NCBI RefSeq assembly: GCF_003171515.1
Contig: NC_089391.1
Location: 930,001 to 994,000 of the forward strand
Reading direction: 5' to 3'
Source of the DNA: Pyrenophora tritici-repentis
Taxonomy: Eukaryota; Ascomycota; Dothideomycetes; Pleosporales; Pleosporaceae
Length of the DNA: 64,000 bases
Part shown: positions 11,516-21,459 of the stretch, piece after piece
How positions within the stretch are numbered: position 1 is the first letter of the stretch
Layout: each line of letters begins with the position of its first letter
Translations under genes and position numbers: made by a program
Notes under the pieces: model-generated
The model's input: only the letters and a program-made list of their open reading frames with translations
Told to the model about the DNA's origin: nothing
Database searches by the model: none

Positions 11516-12131
11516 CTATATTGCGTCTACCATACGGTACCTAGGACACGCGCGGAAAGTGACCGCACCGAAGAACTCAGCGCGCAATCAGTATTGCTCG
11601 TGACAGCAACCCCGCAACCCCGCGGCTGAGACGGCGACAACTCGTCCCCCATCTTCGGTCACAGACCCGCATCAGGATAGCTCGCGCGCCGCCAACTGGG
11701 ACTTTGAGGCTCTGTTATACGACTGCGGAGTGGAACTCAATTGTCATTGGCCCTCGTACGCGCGCGATACAAGCTATTGTGCTGACAGCGGAAGGCGTGT
11801 TGTGCTAGAAGCCCATCATCGAAGGACGTTGCCAGTACCGCGTCGCGATTGAGAGTATCGCGATTGCACTGGAACGATTGCGACGGTATCGCATCACCTT
11901 GGTGACTGGTAGACGGTTTGGCTCACCGCTTTACTTCGAGCAAGGAGTCAGGAGTGTGACAGCAAATAATCAGCTGTGCTCCCGCCCACATTTGACGCAC
12001 TCTCTCACAATCATAACCACTCTCTTTCTCCACCTACATTAACCACACCCAACACCTTAAATGTTTAGAACTATCAACGCCATTAGCGACAACGTCTCTA
12101 CCGGCGGCCGCCACCCCGCCGATCTAGCGAC
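11516..12131 (+). other. Gypsy 5' leader, non-coding
   Basis: This is the untranslated leader between the 5' LTR and gag. No open frame of note. It would hold the primer-binding and packaging signals, but I cannot assign them. Confidence 0.6.
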
Positions 12132-14441
12132 ATGCAGCCTCCTCCACAGCCCAGCGTGACTGACTTCCCTATTGGCCGCAAGAAGCGCAAAGACAAAGCG
12201 CCCGCGACCCCCCGCAGCCAAGACTCCAGCCGCGAGCGACCTAAGGATACTGCATCCGACACCCAACAAACTATTAGCCAAGGCCCCGCTCCTAAGCATG
12301 AGCCTGTTCGTCGATCCGAACCAGGCCGTCGAAGCACCTTCGGCTACCCCGCACTTCCAGTTACAGAAGGAGACAGCCAAGAGCCCACAATGGTACCACA
12401 CGACCCTGCCGACATCTACGATGTTATAGTTGGCAGTTGTCGACTCCAATCCCTCAGAAACAAGAACGTCTTGTCTGCCAAGATTACTCACTCTGAGTTC
12501 ACGTTCATCACTATTGTACAAAACGAGACTGAGGATGAATTTGAGCTGTACCTAGGCCGAGAATCTCCCCTGGAAGAATTCCAAGTCCCCGTCTGCACTG
12601 ACGACGACTTATTGGAGCTAGCCACTTCAAACACCGCGTTCCTGCGCTCTCTAGCTATTGAGCTCATGAAGTTCGCCGCTGCTTGCGCTCCTATCCTGGA
12701 CGCGAACATCGATGCAATAACCAAGGAAGCTCACGAAGCCGCTGTTAACCGCTTACGCCTTCGCATCACTAAGGCTGAAGCTAAGCTTAGCTGGTACGAG
12801 AAGGAAGTCTCAAAGCTGACTGAGACTATTGAGACTACTAATGCTGAGTTGGAACACACCAACCGAGAGCGTAATGAGCTTAAGCTAGAGGTCGAGCGCT
12901 TTTATCGTCCTTCATCCTCCAAGACCGCCGGTTGCACTAACCCTACTTACCAAGACTGGTATGAGGACTGGAAACACGAAGAAGCGCAGTCCATTAAGTT
13001 CCACGGCCTGTACGAGGAGTTCTTCAGGAAGCACCAGGAAGAGCGCGCCCGCGCAGACCGCTATCACCAGCAGCGCGCAGAACGCGACGCCGACTACGAA
13101 GATGTGGTCGCCCAGAACTGCGCACTTGAAGAACAACTTGTCCAAGCTACTGAGAATACCCGCAAGCTAGAGACCTCTCTAACTCAGCAACAGCGTGAGT
13201 ACAATGACGTTGTTGCGCGCCTTCAGCGATATGATCATAACTTCCGCCCGTACACCTTGCAGCGTCGCGAGGACCGCGGTCGTAACAGTCATCTATCTAC
13301 TCAGCGCAACCGACGACACGAGTCACCTGAGCGCCGTACAGATCGCCGCACTGCATCACCTAACCCGTATCCTAGCCGACAAGCCACTCCTGTTGTTACT
13401 CGGCCTGCGCCTCGCCCTCGCGGCGACTCTCACTCAAGATCGCGCTCCCGCTCCCGCCGAGATCGCGCGAATCCGTTGAACCAAGATCCTCACCGATATA
13501 TCCCTCCTCCATACAACGGCCAGCAATCAGTACAACAGGCAGCGTCCACAGTTGGAGGTCTAAGCCTTTCCTTTAAGCTCCCCGACATTGAAGTCTGGAA
13601 AGGCAACGATGATACCAAGAACTACGACAAGTGGCGTCGGTCAGCCATCCAGAAGTGCGAATCTCTGCCTGAAGACAAGCAATTGGCCTACTTGGAGATG
13701 AAGGTGGACGGCGCAGCATGGCAATATATTGACGATCTCAAGTTCGAACACTACTTGGACCTTCTTGAAGGACTGGACCCATACTACGCGCGCTCTACCT
13801 ACGAGAAGGTCTCAGAAGCACAGTCGCAACTCGCTGATGGCTCTCTCAAGATGGGATCGTCTGAATCCTTTGCAGATTGGCGTGGGCGCTTTATGAGCGT
13901 GTGTCGCCTAGTGAAGCTTCCAGACAGCGCCATGATTGGCTACGCTCGCGCTTTCCTGCGACCTGGCCTCGCCGCCGCCGCCTCACACGCCTTTGACGAT
14001 GAGCAAGAGAATGCTCTTGTCAAGTTCCTTGACGCCGCCCGCAAGTCTGATCTAACACAGAAACAGATTAATCAAGGCAAGACCGCTGCTGACAAACCTC
14101 GCACCAAGCCGCGCACGCGCTCCCCAAATGATCGTAATCCTGCACGAAAGGCTCGCTCTGGCCGAGGACAACATCGCGAAGCTACTACGACGCGCACAGA
14201 GTGGCAGAAGGACGCAATGGCTAAGGCTAAGGTCTGCTTCCGTTGTGGCGAGACTGGTCACCAGGCGCGCGATAAGAAGGGTTGCGCAATCTTAGACTGG
14301 GACCAAATCAAGCCTAAGCTTAGTAGTATGCATCTCTATGCTATGGGAGCGGACTTCGACGCCGAAGACGACGACTCTAATGCTTCCACTGAAGAGGAGC
14401 CTGAGTTGGACGACATGGGCGAGCCAGTTTCGGAAAACTAG
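12132..14441 (+). CDS. Gypsy gag polyprotein
   Basis: 769 residues. Gag forms the particle that packages element RNA in the cytoplasm. A disordered, proline- and charge-rich N-terminus is followed by a coiled coil (about residues 200-370), an Arg/Ser-rich stretch (about 400-450), and a retrotransposon gag capsid-like region (about 470-650). Near the end is a zinc knuckle C-F-R-C-G-E-T-G-H-Q-A-R-D-K-K-G-C, which is CCHC with an unusually long last spacing. The C-terminus is acidic. ATG at 12132 begins M-Q-P-P-P-Q-P-S-V-T-D-F. It ends at a TAG overlapping the pol frame by 37 bases. GGAAAAC (14432-14438), just before the stop, is a candidate but non-canonical -1 slip site. The frame is uninterrupted. 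Confidence 0.9.
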   Translation: MQPPPQPSVTDFPIGRKKRKDKAPATPRSQDSSRERPKDTASDTQQTISQGPAPKHEPVRRSEPGRRSTFGYPALPVTEGDSQEPTMVPHDPADIYDVIVGSCRLQSLRNKNVLSAKITHSEFTFITIVQNETEDEFELYLGRESPLEEFQVPVCTDDDLLELATSNTAFLRSLAIELMKFAAACAPILDANIDAITKEAHEAAVNRLRLRITKAEAKLSWYEKEVSKLTETIETTNAELEHTNRERNELKLEVERFYRPSSSKTAGCTNPTYQDWYEDWKHEEAQSIKFHGLYEEFFRKHQEERARADRYHQQRAERDADYEDVVAQNCALEEQLVQATENTRKLETSLTQQQREYNDVVARLQRYDHNFRPYTLQRREDRGRNSHLSTQRNRRHESPERRTDRRTASPNPYPSRQATPVVTRPAPRPRGDSHSRSRSRSRRDRANPLNQDPHRYIPPPYNGQQSVQQAASTVGGLSLSFKLPDIEVWKGNDDTKNYDKWRRSAIQKCESLPEDKQLAYLEMKVDGAAWQYIDDLKFEHYLDLLEGLDPYYARSTYEKVSEAQSQLADGSLKMGSSESFADWRGRFMSVCRLVKLPDSAMIGYARAFLRPGLAAAASHAFDDEQENALVKFLDAARKSDLTQKQINQGKTAADKPRTKPRTRSPNDRNPARKARSGRGQHREATTTRTEWQKDAMAKAKVCFRCGETGHQARDKKGCAILDWDQIKPKLSSMHLYAMGADFDAEDDDSNASTEEEPELDDMGEPVSEN

Positions 14442-17203
14442 ACGCTCCTGATAACAGTCGCATTCAGGAGCTAGACTGGCGCAAGGACATACAACAGAAC
14501 CGCGAGACGCGAGAAAACCATAACCGTCTCAAGGTCGCTGCCGCCAGGATACTATCTCCAGAAGTCGGAGATCAGGACAACTCACAAGACGTCCAAGACC
14601 ACTACATCTCTGCGATCGCCGTTAAGGGCCATCTTCGATCTACTAAACAACTACGTTACGACTCCTACACCCTCACTTCTTCTAAGGAATGGAAAAAGAC
14701 AACTACTCTTATCGACACAGGCGCTAGCGCTTCCTTTGTGAACAGGCGATGGGCTAAAGCCATGGGCCTGCCCATAATGTCTACCTCTTCACCTATCCAG
14801 CTTTCTCTCGCGGATGGGAAGGTTGTTGATACATTGAATGAAGCCGTGGAAATCCAAGTCAAACACGGCAGCCACTTATCACCAGTCGTGTGCTTCGTCG
14901 CTGACGTAGGAGACTTTGATCTTATCCTTGGTATGACTTGGCTGGAAGACCACGACCCCGGTCTCACCTTCTCACCGCGGAGCATGAAGTTCTCTTCTTC
15001 ACATTGTACTTCATGTTGTCTCGACCACGGTCTCCCTGAGACAGTATACGGCGACGGCAAGACTCCATCACTTTCAGAATCTCGGCAAACCACGCCCGTG
15101 GGCGAGATCTGCATTATCACCGCCAAGGCCGCCTACCTCATGGCTGCGCACAACCCAGACGAAGCCATCTGGGTCGAACCACAAGACTGGGAGAAGCTTG
15201 CTGACCCTCCAGACGACAATAACGATTGCGATTTAGACTCCTTCAAACGCAACATCGCCCGCCTCGCCGCCGTCACACAAGAGGACTACGACCACTATAT
15301 GAACAAGATGGAGAGTCCACATATGACGGAAGCGGAGATCCGCAAACTGGTGCCAGACTGGTTGTACAGCAAGATGCCAGACTTGTTCAGTCCTATACAA
15401 GCAGGGAAGTTGGCACCTCATCGCGAAGGCGTTGACCATGAGATTGACACCGACGGACGCATTCACAAGCCTAAGATCTATGGGCTCACACGAACGGAGA
15501 CCAGGGCCATCAAGGCCTACATCGACGACATGCTCGGACGCGGATTCATCCGACCGTCCACATCTCCGTACGCGTCACCTGTCTTAGTTGTCAAGAAACC
15601 AGGTGGCGGACTTCGCATCTGCGTTGACTACCGTCAGCTCAACGCCATCACCAAGAAGAACCGCAACGCTCCACCCTCCATCAAGGAAACGCTGGCCCGC
15701 ATGGCCAAGGTACGATGGATGACGATTGTCGACGTTGTGGCTGCATTCAACACTGTTCGGATCAAAGAAGGCGATGAAGAAAAGACAGCCTTTCTCACTC
15801 GGTATGGGCTATACGAATACGTTGTCATGCCCTTCGGCCTCTGCAATGCGCCTGGCACTTTCCAGACCTTTATCAATGAGACACTCCGCGAGTACCTTGA
15901 CGATATCTGTACAGCTTACCTCGACGACGTCCTTATATACACCTGCGACGATGACGAGTCAGTTCATGAAGCCGACGTCATCAAGGTCCTCTCTAAGATA
16001 CGCGACGCTGGCCTCCATCTTGATCCCACGAAGTGCAAATTCAAGGTCAAGAAAGTGAAGTACCTAGGCCTCATCCTCACTACAGAGGGCATCGAAATGG
16101 ATCCAAAAAAGGTCTCCACTATACTAGACTGGCAAATACCGCGCTCAGTCAAAGACGTCCAGTCTTTCCTTGGTTTCGCCAACTTCTACCGTCGCTTCAT
16201 CAAAGGCTTCTCCTACATCGCAAAAGCCTTGACAGAACTCACGCGCAAGGATGGCGAAGGCAAGGACCAGAGACATCAGTTCCCGCTCATCGCTGATAGC
16301 AAAGCTATACAAGCTTTCCATCGACTTAAGGACGCCTTTAAGACTGCAGGAGTCCTTGCACACTTCGATCCTGACCTAGAGACTTGGTTGGAAACCGATG
16401 CCTCAGATTTCGTTACTGCAGCTATCCTCTCTCAGAAGGACGCGACAGGAGTCCTCCGCCCAGTTGCTTTCCTATCGCACAAGATGAACCCTGCGGAATG
16501 CAATTATGAGATATACGACAAGGAACTCCTAGCTATTGTCAACGCCTTTGAGCAATGGCGCTTTGAGCTGTCTGGTACTGATGATCCTATTATGGTGTTG
16601 TCTGACCATCAAGCCCTTCAGACCTTTATGACCACAAAGCGCCTCAACAGACGCCAAGCCCGTTGGGCGGAATTCATGGCAGAGTTCAACTTCATTATCA
16701 AGTACAGGCCAGGCAAGCAGGGCACGAAGCCAGACGCTTTGACAAGGCGTCCTGGCGACCTACCCGAGTCACCCGACGACATCCGCCGTCGGCATCAACT
16801 CCAGGTAGTCATCAAGCCTGACCAAGTCGATCCTGAAGCGCGCGTCTGCACCATCAACATCGCCAAGGATGGAGGTTCTCGCCATGCAGTCTACCTCGCA
16901 AATCTCATCACACAGCGCACCCTTCCTGACTCTATCCCCGCAGTCGCGCAAATGCTGTATCAACTTAGCGAGGAAGACAACATCTCTGAACGGTACGCCG
17001 TCCTCGCCGCACTGCCTGGCATCGAGCCTGAGGGGGAGAAAACGGCGTCTCCCATGACCTCACGAGCAAAAGATCGCTCTGTGCAGCCGATAACGTTACA
17101 ATCTCGCCTATTACAACGCCAATCGCCGCAACTAGTGCGCCCGCGATACCAAACGAGACGCCCGCCGCAATTAATGTGCCCGCGCCACCGAACAACGAGC
17201 TGA
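14405..17203 (+). CDS. Gypsy pol part 1: protease, reverse transcriptase, RNase H
   Basis: Open in the -1 frame relative to gag from 14405, directly after a TGA; there is no ATG near the overlap, so expression by -1 frameshifting is likely. The protease signature L-I-D-T-G-A-S is at about 14709-14730. The reverse transcriptase holds G-L-R-I-C-V-D-Y-R-Q-L-N, the M-P-F-G-L-C-N-A-P motif, and the catalytic Y-L-D-D (about 15918-15930). RNase H follows with E-T-D-A-S-D and Y-D-K-E-L-L-A-I. All these catalytic residues are intact. The last ~55 residues, Arg/Gln/Pro-rich, are probably out of frame: another frame is open from 17032 and leads into the integrase. A one-base indel in the G5 or A4 run near 17032-17042 would explain this. 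Confidence 0.88.
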   Translation, partial: VGRHGRASFGKLDAPDNSRIQELDWRKDIQQNRETRENHNRLKVAAARILSPEVGDQDNSQDVQDHYISAIAVKGHLRSTKQLRYDSYTLTSSKEWKKTTTLIDTGASASFVNRRWAKAMGLPIMSTSSPIQLSLADGKVVDTLNEAVEIQVKHGSHLSPVVCFVADVGDFDLILGMTWLEDHDPGLTFSPRSMKFSSSHCTSCCLDHGLPETVYGDGKTPSLSESRQTTPVGEICIITAKAAYLMAAHNPDEAIWVEPQDWEKLADPPDDNNDCDLDSFKRNIARLAAVTQEDYDHYMNKMESPHMTEAEIRKLVPDWLYSKMPDLFSPIQAGKLAPHREGVDHEIDTDGRIHKPKIYGLTRTETRAIKAYIDDMLGRGFIRPSTSPYASPVLVVKKPGGGLRICVDYRQLNAITKKNRNAPPSIKETLARMAKVRWMTIVDVVAAFNTVRIKEGDEEKTAFLTRYGLYEYVVMPFGLCNAPGTFQTFINETLREYLDDICTAYLDDVLIYTCDDDESVHEADVIKVLSKIRDAGLHLDPTKCKFKVKKVKYLGLILTTEGIEMDPKKVSTILDWQIPRSVKDVQSFLGFANFYRRFIKGFSYIAKALTELTRKDGEGKDQRHQFPLIADSKAIQAFHRLKDAFKTAGVLAHFDPDLETWLETDASDFVTAAILSQKDATGVLRPVAFLSHKMNPAECNYEIYDKELLAIVNAFEQWRFELSGTDDPIMVLSDHQALQTFMTTKRLNRRQARWAEFMAEFNFIIKYRPGKQGTKPDALTRRPGDLPESPDDIRRRHQLQVVIKPDQVDPEARVCTINIAKDGGSRHAVYLANLITQRTLPDSIPAVAQMLYQLSEEDNISERYAVLAALPGIEPEGEKTASPMTSRAKDRSVQPITLQSRLLQRQSPQLVRPRYQTRRPPQLMCPRHRTTS

Positions 17204-18156
17204 CTATTGATGCTCTGCTTGACAATATCAAGGCAGCATACAAGGATGATAAGGTGTTGCAGGCGATCGTCAAAGCCAAGAAGGACGGCCTACGACGCCT
17301 GCCGTTCAAACTCATACATGGAGAAGAGCACCTCAGGCTGGAACTTGGCGATTGCGAGATCACCGACGAACTACTCTATGTGCGCAACAAGGTCTACGTC
17401 CCCGCCGGCGCCGTTCGCACCCAAGTTATTGAACAAGCCCACAAGAGCGTCTGCGGTGGCCACAGCGGCAAACATGAGTTATACTCCAAGCTGTCGCGAT
17501 GGTATTACTGGCCTAGGATGACCACGGACGTCGCGCAATATGTACGCGCGTGTCTGACTTGCAAGAGGAGCAAAGCATACCGAGAAGGCAAGCATGGGCT
17601 GCTGCATCCGCTACCAATCCCCAGCAAATACTGGTCCAGCATCTCTATAGACTTCATCACTCACCTGCCGCCCTGCAGGCATAACGGTCAAACGTTCACT
17701 GACATCCTCGTGGTAGTCGACCGACTCACCAAGAAGAAGAAGTTCATCCCAATGGCTAGTATGACCACCGACGCCCTTGTGGTAGCCTTTATCGAATACA
17801 TCTGGCGAGAAGAGGGCTTTCCTGAGGAGATTATCTCAGACCGTGGAGCGCAGTTTGTCTCTTACTTTTGGAAGCGACTATGCCAGCGTCTGGGTGTACG
17901 CCCGAAGTTCTCGACCGCTCACCATCCCCAGACTGACGGACAAACCGAGAACGCGAACTCCTACCTCAAGCAATACCTACGCGCCTATGTCAACTACGAG
18001 CAGGATAACTGGGCGCTTTTTCTGCCAATAGCTGAATTCGAAGCCAACTCCAGCACCAGCAGCACAACTGGCAAGTCGCCTTTCTTCGCGACTAAAGGAT
18101 ACAACCCACGGAGTGGCATTGAACCCCTGCGCCAGCGCCAGGCGCTGCGACCTTGA
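17032..18156 (+). CDS. Gypsy pol part 2: integrase
   Basis: Frame shifted -1 from part 1 and open from 17032 after a TGA. It begins with a Pro/Ala/Thr-rich linker, then an H2C2 zinc-binding domain (H-K-S-V-C-G-G-H...C-L-T-C). The integrase core has D in S-I-D-F-I-T, D in I-S-D-R-G-A-Q-F, and E in T-E-N-A-N-S-Y-L, so the DD(35)E triad is complete. It ends at a TGA at 18154-18156, where the C-terminal domain continues in another frame. The catalytic core itself is undamaged. Integrase inserts the cDNA copy into nuclear chromatin. Confidence 0.85.
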   Translation, partial: GGENGVSHDLTSKRSLCAADNVTISPITTPIAATSAPAIPNETPAAINVPAPPNNELTIDALLDNIKAAYKDDKVLQAIVKAKKDGLRRLPFKLIHGEEHLRLELGDCEITDELLYVRNKVYVPAGAVRTQVIEQAHKSVCGGHSGKHELYSKLSRWYYWPRMTTDVAQYVRACLTCKRSKAYREGKHGLLHPLPIPSKYWSSISIDFITHLPPCRHNGQTFTDILVVVDRLTKKKKFIPMASMTTDALVVAFIEYIWREEGFPEEIISDRGAQFVSYFWKRLCQRLGVRPKFSTAHHPQTDGQTENANSYLKQYLRAYVNYEQDNWALFLPIAEFEANSSTSSTTGKSPFFATKGYNPRSGIEPLRQRQALRP

Positions 18157-18881
18157 CTGCGCCTGCGCAACAAGAACGTCTCAACGCTGACGCTTTCGCG
18201 GATCGCATGAAAACGCTGCAGGACGAGCTGCGAGCTTCAATGCAATGGGCGCAAGCAAAACAAGCAGAATACGCCAATGAAGGAAGGCTACCCGCACCAG
18301 CTTTCAAAGTCGGCGACCAAGTGATGCTGGACACTCGCAACCTACGGACGAAAAGACCCTCCGCGTCATTAGACCTAAAGAACCGCGGTCCCTTTACTAT
18401 CGTTCGCGCCATCAACAACACCGCATACGAGCTAGATCTTCCCGCTAACATGAAGCGCATCCACAATGTTTTCCACCCATGGCTCTTACACTTGGTTGAC
18501 GACAACCCACTTACTGGACAAACACAAGATCCTGAGGTCCCTGCGGAGTTCGACCCAGAAGTGGAAGACGACACTGAATACACTGTCGAAGCAATCGAAG
18601 ACTGCCGCATTAATAAGAAGCTTAAGGATCCTGCCGCCCGCTGTCGCAAGGGCAAGACTACCCAAGGCCTGCTCCAATACTTGGTACGATGGGCAAACTA
18701 TCCCGACGGCCCCGACAATCCTTCATGGGAACCATACATGAACCTCGCGGACTCCGCTGACACTGTGACGCGCTATCACCTTGATCACCCAAACAAGCCG
18801 CCTATGCACAGGAAGTTTAAGTCTCTCACAGGCAAACAAGATATGCTGGTTATGCGACTTCACGCTCTTAGTCGTGTCTAG
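18123..18881 (+). CDS. Gypsy pol part 3: integrase C-terminus and chromodomain
   Basis: Again in a -1 frame relative to part 2, open from 18123 directly after a TGA at 18120-18122. It starts with an Ala/Pro linker and a helical stretch, then the GPY/F-type module (F-K-V-G-D-Q-V-M-L-D...R-G-P-F-T-I-V). The chromodomain is at about 18585-18790 (V-E-A-I-E-D...Y-L-V-R-W-A-N-Y...N-P-S-W-E-P). Chromodomains of this class bind methylated histone tails, H3K9me in studied cases. The break from part 2 lies in GAACCCC near 18120 and looks like a one-base indel. Mutation and sequencing error are both possible. Confidence 0.85.
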   Translation, partial: TPAPAPGAATLTAPAQQERLNADAFADRMKTLQDELRASMQWAQAKQAEYANEGRLPAPAFKVGDQVMLDTRNLRTKRPSASLDLKNRGPFTIVRAINNTAYELDLPANMKRIHNVFHPWLLHLVDDNPLTGQTQDPEVPAEFDPEVEDDTEYTVEAIEDCRINKKLKDPAARCRKGKTTQGLLQYLVRWANYPDGPDNPSWEPYMNLADSADTVTRYHLDHPNKPPMHRKFKSLTGKQDMLVMRLHALSRV

Positions 18882-19194
18882 CCAGTGGTGACAACAGCAG
18901 ACAAGACCAACAATAAGACTGGGATAATATAGTTGTGCTTGCTATAATCGAGGGCGTCGATAAGTTGTGCTAGAAATAGGACTTATAGACGCTGTGCTCG
19001 TGGCAAGGACTAGACTGTCAAAGTTACTATTGTTAAGACAAGATGCTAAGGTCACCACGCCACGATGATGATCCATAATTACTGTGCACAGACAACGGGA
19101 ATAGAATGTAGTAATGGAATGGACACTGCAAGCGACACGCTTGGTATGCAGCAGTTTTGCGATATAGGTATCTCCTTTGTATACAATTTTAGGC

Positions 19195-19226
<32 letters not shown>

Positions 19227-19266
19227 GTTCGAGCGTTGGAACTTGCTCTCTTTTTTGGGGGGGTAG
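18882..19266 (+). other. Gypsy 3' untranslated region with A28 run and purine tract
   Basis: Non-coding tail between the chromodomain stop and the 3' LTR. It contains 28 consecutive A (19195-19222) and the putative polypurine tract G7-TAG (19257-19266) that primes plus-strand synthesis. Confidence 0.7.
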
Positions 19267-19437
19267 TGTCATGGATCAAACCCGCGACCTCTAGTAAGCG
19301 AGGTGGCCCGTGCGCCTTAAGCGAAGGCCACAGCCGAACACCAAAGTTCGACCCGCGCAGGTCTTCGAACCTGCACGCAATATCTCACTTAGTACTTAAT
19401 ACAGATACGGTCATCTCAACTATTGACGTCCCTCACA
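19267..19437 (+). repeat. 3' LTR of the Gypsy element
   Basis: 171 bp, identical to 11345-11515, followed by the target duplication GCGTC at 19438-19442. Confidence 0.95.
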
Positions 19438-19458
19438 GCGTCTCCTAGTAACGTGCTC

Positions 19459-19508
19459 CACTAGTAAGCTGGCCACACTAGTAAGCTGGCCACACTAGTA
19501 AGCTGGCC
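19459..19508. repeat. 17-bp tandem repeat at the edge of the Pogo relic
   Basis: About three copies of CACACTAGTAAGCTGGC stand directly before GGCCGCCCCAC. The latter is the left inverted repeat of the decayed Pogo element and matches the complement of about 21430-21459. Confidence 0.75.
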
Positions 19509-19659
19509 GCCCCACTAGACTCGACGCAACGTTCTGCGCAATTGAGCCATAATAACTTTGTAAAATAAGATAAAACTTAGATATATAATTATTTATCTAG
19601 CTCTGCATGAAGTCTGAGTATGTCCTTCAATATAGCACTTCGTGCACGTTGGTGGCGCG

Positions 19660-21412
19660 CGCCGACGTCGCTCACTAGCCTGGCTCTAGCTAGCCTCTAT
19701 TACCACTCTCTCTGCCTCTGTAGCTGACTGCTAAGCCTGCTACACCTAGAGCACTCTACTAGAAGCAATATATTAACGCTGCTAACTCTGCTTTTGTTGT
19801 TGACGCTGATTTTCTGCACGTAGCCTCTTATTCTCCTCTGTAAGTATCTGTCAGATTGAGGCGAGGTTTTGCTCCATGATCGAGCCGATGGTGGTTGGGG
19901 AAGGACATGAGACCCCCAAACCAGGGCTAGCGCCGGGACTTAGCACTGCCAAGCCCGAGGCGAGGCCACCTCCCACAGACAGAGCCGTAGACAGACACAG
20001 ACAATACACTCTTGATCCCATCCATAAAAATCTGACAGTATCGTTGCTAATTGCATCGCAAGCTGAGCGCTTTTAGCAAGCTGGCGTATCGCAACGCTTA
20101 TTAGGCTCTCTAGCTGCCGGCGTAGCCGCTCTTGAAGATAGCGTACCTGCTGCTAAAGCTCTGCTACTGTATATAGTGTCTCTGTCTGCACTGCTGCGTT
20201 ATTATCTGTGGTTGTCTGCGGGGGAGACGGTGTTCTGGCTACTGTGAGCGACGATAGGACGCGATCTAGACGGGGAGGGACAAGGCCTGTAGCCTAGAAG
20301 CCTGCCTAGATATTCTGCTGCGTAAAAACTATCGGCCAGATCTGTGTATAGGCTGTGAGGAAGTCTATCTTGTTAATATGGTAGACGCCTTGGCGGGCGA
20401 GCTCCTCAACCTCACGTCCGTACGCGCGCTTAAGAGGAGAGTAGCAGCTCACATCTAGAGGCTGGAGGAGATAAGAGGTATGAGGTGGTATGTAGAGAGT
20501 GATAATCTTGTTCTCTGCGCAATACTAGTCGAACTCTAGCGTAGCGTGGCTACTATGGCCGTTAAGAATAAGAAGCTAATAGACTCTAGCTGTACGAGAC
20601 GCTGTATGCTAGTTGAAGTGCTTTACCTACTTAAAACTAAGCTTATCTGTTGTCTAGCTATTGTCGGAGACGCCGATAATCTAGTCTAGTGGGAGCCCAT
20701 TATACCAGCTGGCCTGGTGGACCTTGCTATACAGGATCACGAACGGTGGTAGAGACCAGCCAGACGCATTGATGCACTCTATCGCTGTTACCTACTCGCG
20801 ATTGCCTGGCTGTACGACAACTGCTCTGCTAACTCTGTTAGAGCTAGTTACAACTTTTGACGTTGCAGCGACGCCTATAGCGAAGCTAGTCTTATTAAAG
20901 TTGTAGATGTCCTGGTCTAGCACGCCGTACGTCTAGCGCGTCTCCTCTACTAGCTTAAACCACGCTACAATAGCGATAGGATCCTTAGAGTTAGCGCGCT
21001 GGCTATTAAGCCTTCTACTCCACTTTGTCTGAAGTTCTGGCTGGCTCTAGATAAAGCGCGATATCTAGTTCTTGCCAACAGGTTGCGGAGGTGGATCTTG
21101 GCCACGCGCAGCGAGTAGAGTGTCTGCCATCCGTCGCACGTCGATAATATGGGGCGGAAATCCTCGTCGATCAAGGTCTAGGATTTACTGCACGAGAGAC
21201 TGCTCCTTAATAGGTGATAGCTTACGCCTAGTAGATAGAATCTCTAATCGTGGCTAGACACCGTAGAGGCGCGTCTAGAGAGTTAATTTTGGCACGTTAT
21301 ACGCTGCTGCAAGTGCGCGCACTAATTGTTTTAGATTATTACGATAGGAAGCTATAGCAAGACTTAGCCTGCCTTCACGAGAAGTCTGTATAGAGCGTTG
21401 TTGTCGCGGCAT
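19660..21412 (-). pseudogene. Pogo-type DDE transposase, RIP-like decay
   Basis: From ATG 21412 the reading is M-P-R-Q-Q-R-S-I-Q-T, then a Tc5/CENP-B-like helix-turn-helix (I-L-D-L-D-R-R-G-F-P-P; Q-P-V-G-K-N-x-I-S-R-F-I). The DDE core follows: Y-N-F-N-K-T (normally Y-N-F-D-E-T), N-G-H-S-S-H-A-T-L-E-F and P-H-T-S-Y-L-L-Q-P-L-D-V. The C-terminus is a coiled coil rich in Gln, Arg and Glu, split by the LTR at 19849-20037. There are about twenty in-frame stops. Those I read are TAG or TAA at expected Trp or Gln positions, with no TGA, the RIP pattern. The first catalytic Asp is also changed. It is dead. Confidence 0.8.
19849..20037. mobile_element. Solo LTR (family B), TSD GTATC
   Basis: 189 bp from TGTCAGATTGAGG to AATCTGACA, flanked by GTATC at 19844-19848 and 20038-20042. 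It sits in the coiled-coil tail of the decayed Pogo transposase. Confidence 0.85.
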
Positions 21413-21459
21413 TGTGGTAGTTGTGCAGAGCGTCGGGTCAAGTTTGGTGGGGCGGCTAG

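Larger units (their letters stand above)
11345..19437 (+). mobile_element. Full-length Ty3/Gypsy chromovirus-type LTR retrotransposon, TSD GCGTC
   Basis: 8,093 bp with identical 171-bp LTRs, inserted in the hAT element and flanked by GCGTC at 11340-11344 and 19438-19442. Order: LTR, gag, protease, reverse transcriptase, RNase H, integrase, chromodomain, purine tract, LTR. The order RT-RH-IN plus a C-terminal chromodomain defines a chromovirus; chromodomains steer integration to marked chromatin. The purine tract GGGGGGGTAG (19257-19266) lies directly before the 3' LTR. A run of 28 A (19195-19222) lies 44 bases upstream of it. No obvious TGG-type primer site follows the 5' LTR, so self-priming or an unusual primer is possible. 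Composition is normal and shows no RIP decay, unlike its hAT host. Pol is split by two extra frame breaks. Confidence 0.97.
19459..21459 (-). mobile_element. Decayed Pogo/Fot-type DNA transposon nested in the hAT
   Basis: The ends share an inverted motif: GCCGCCCCACTAGACTCGAC on the left and GCCGCCCCACCAAACTTGAC on the complement of the right. The interior codes, on the minus strand, for a stop-riddled DDE transposase. The right end abuts a family B LTR at 21460, so the outermost bases may be lost. A second family B LTR (19849-20037) lies inside. Confidence 0.7.
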
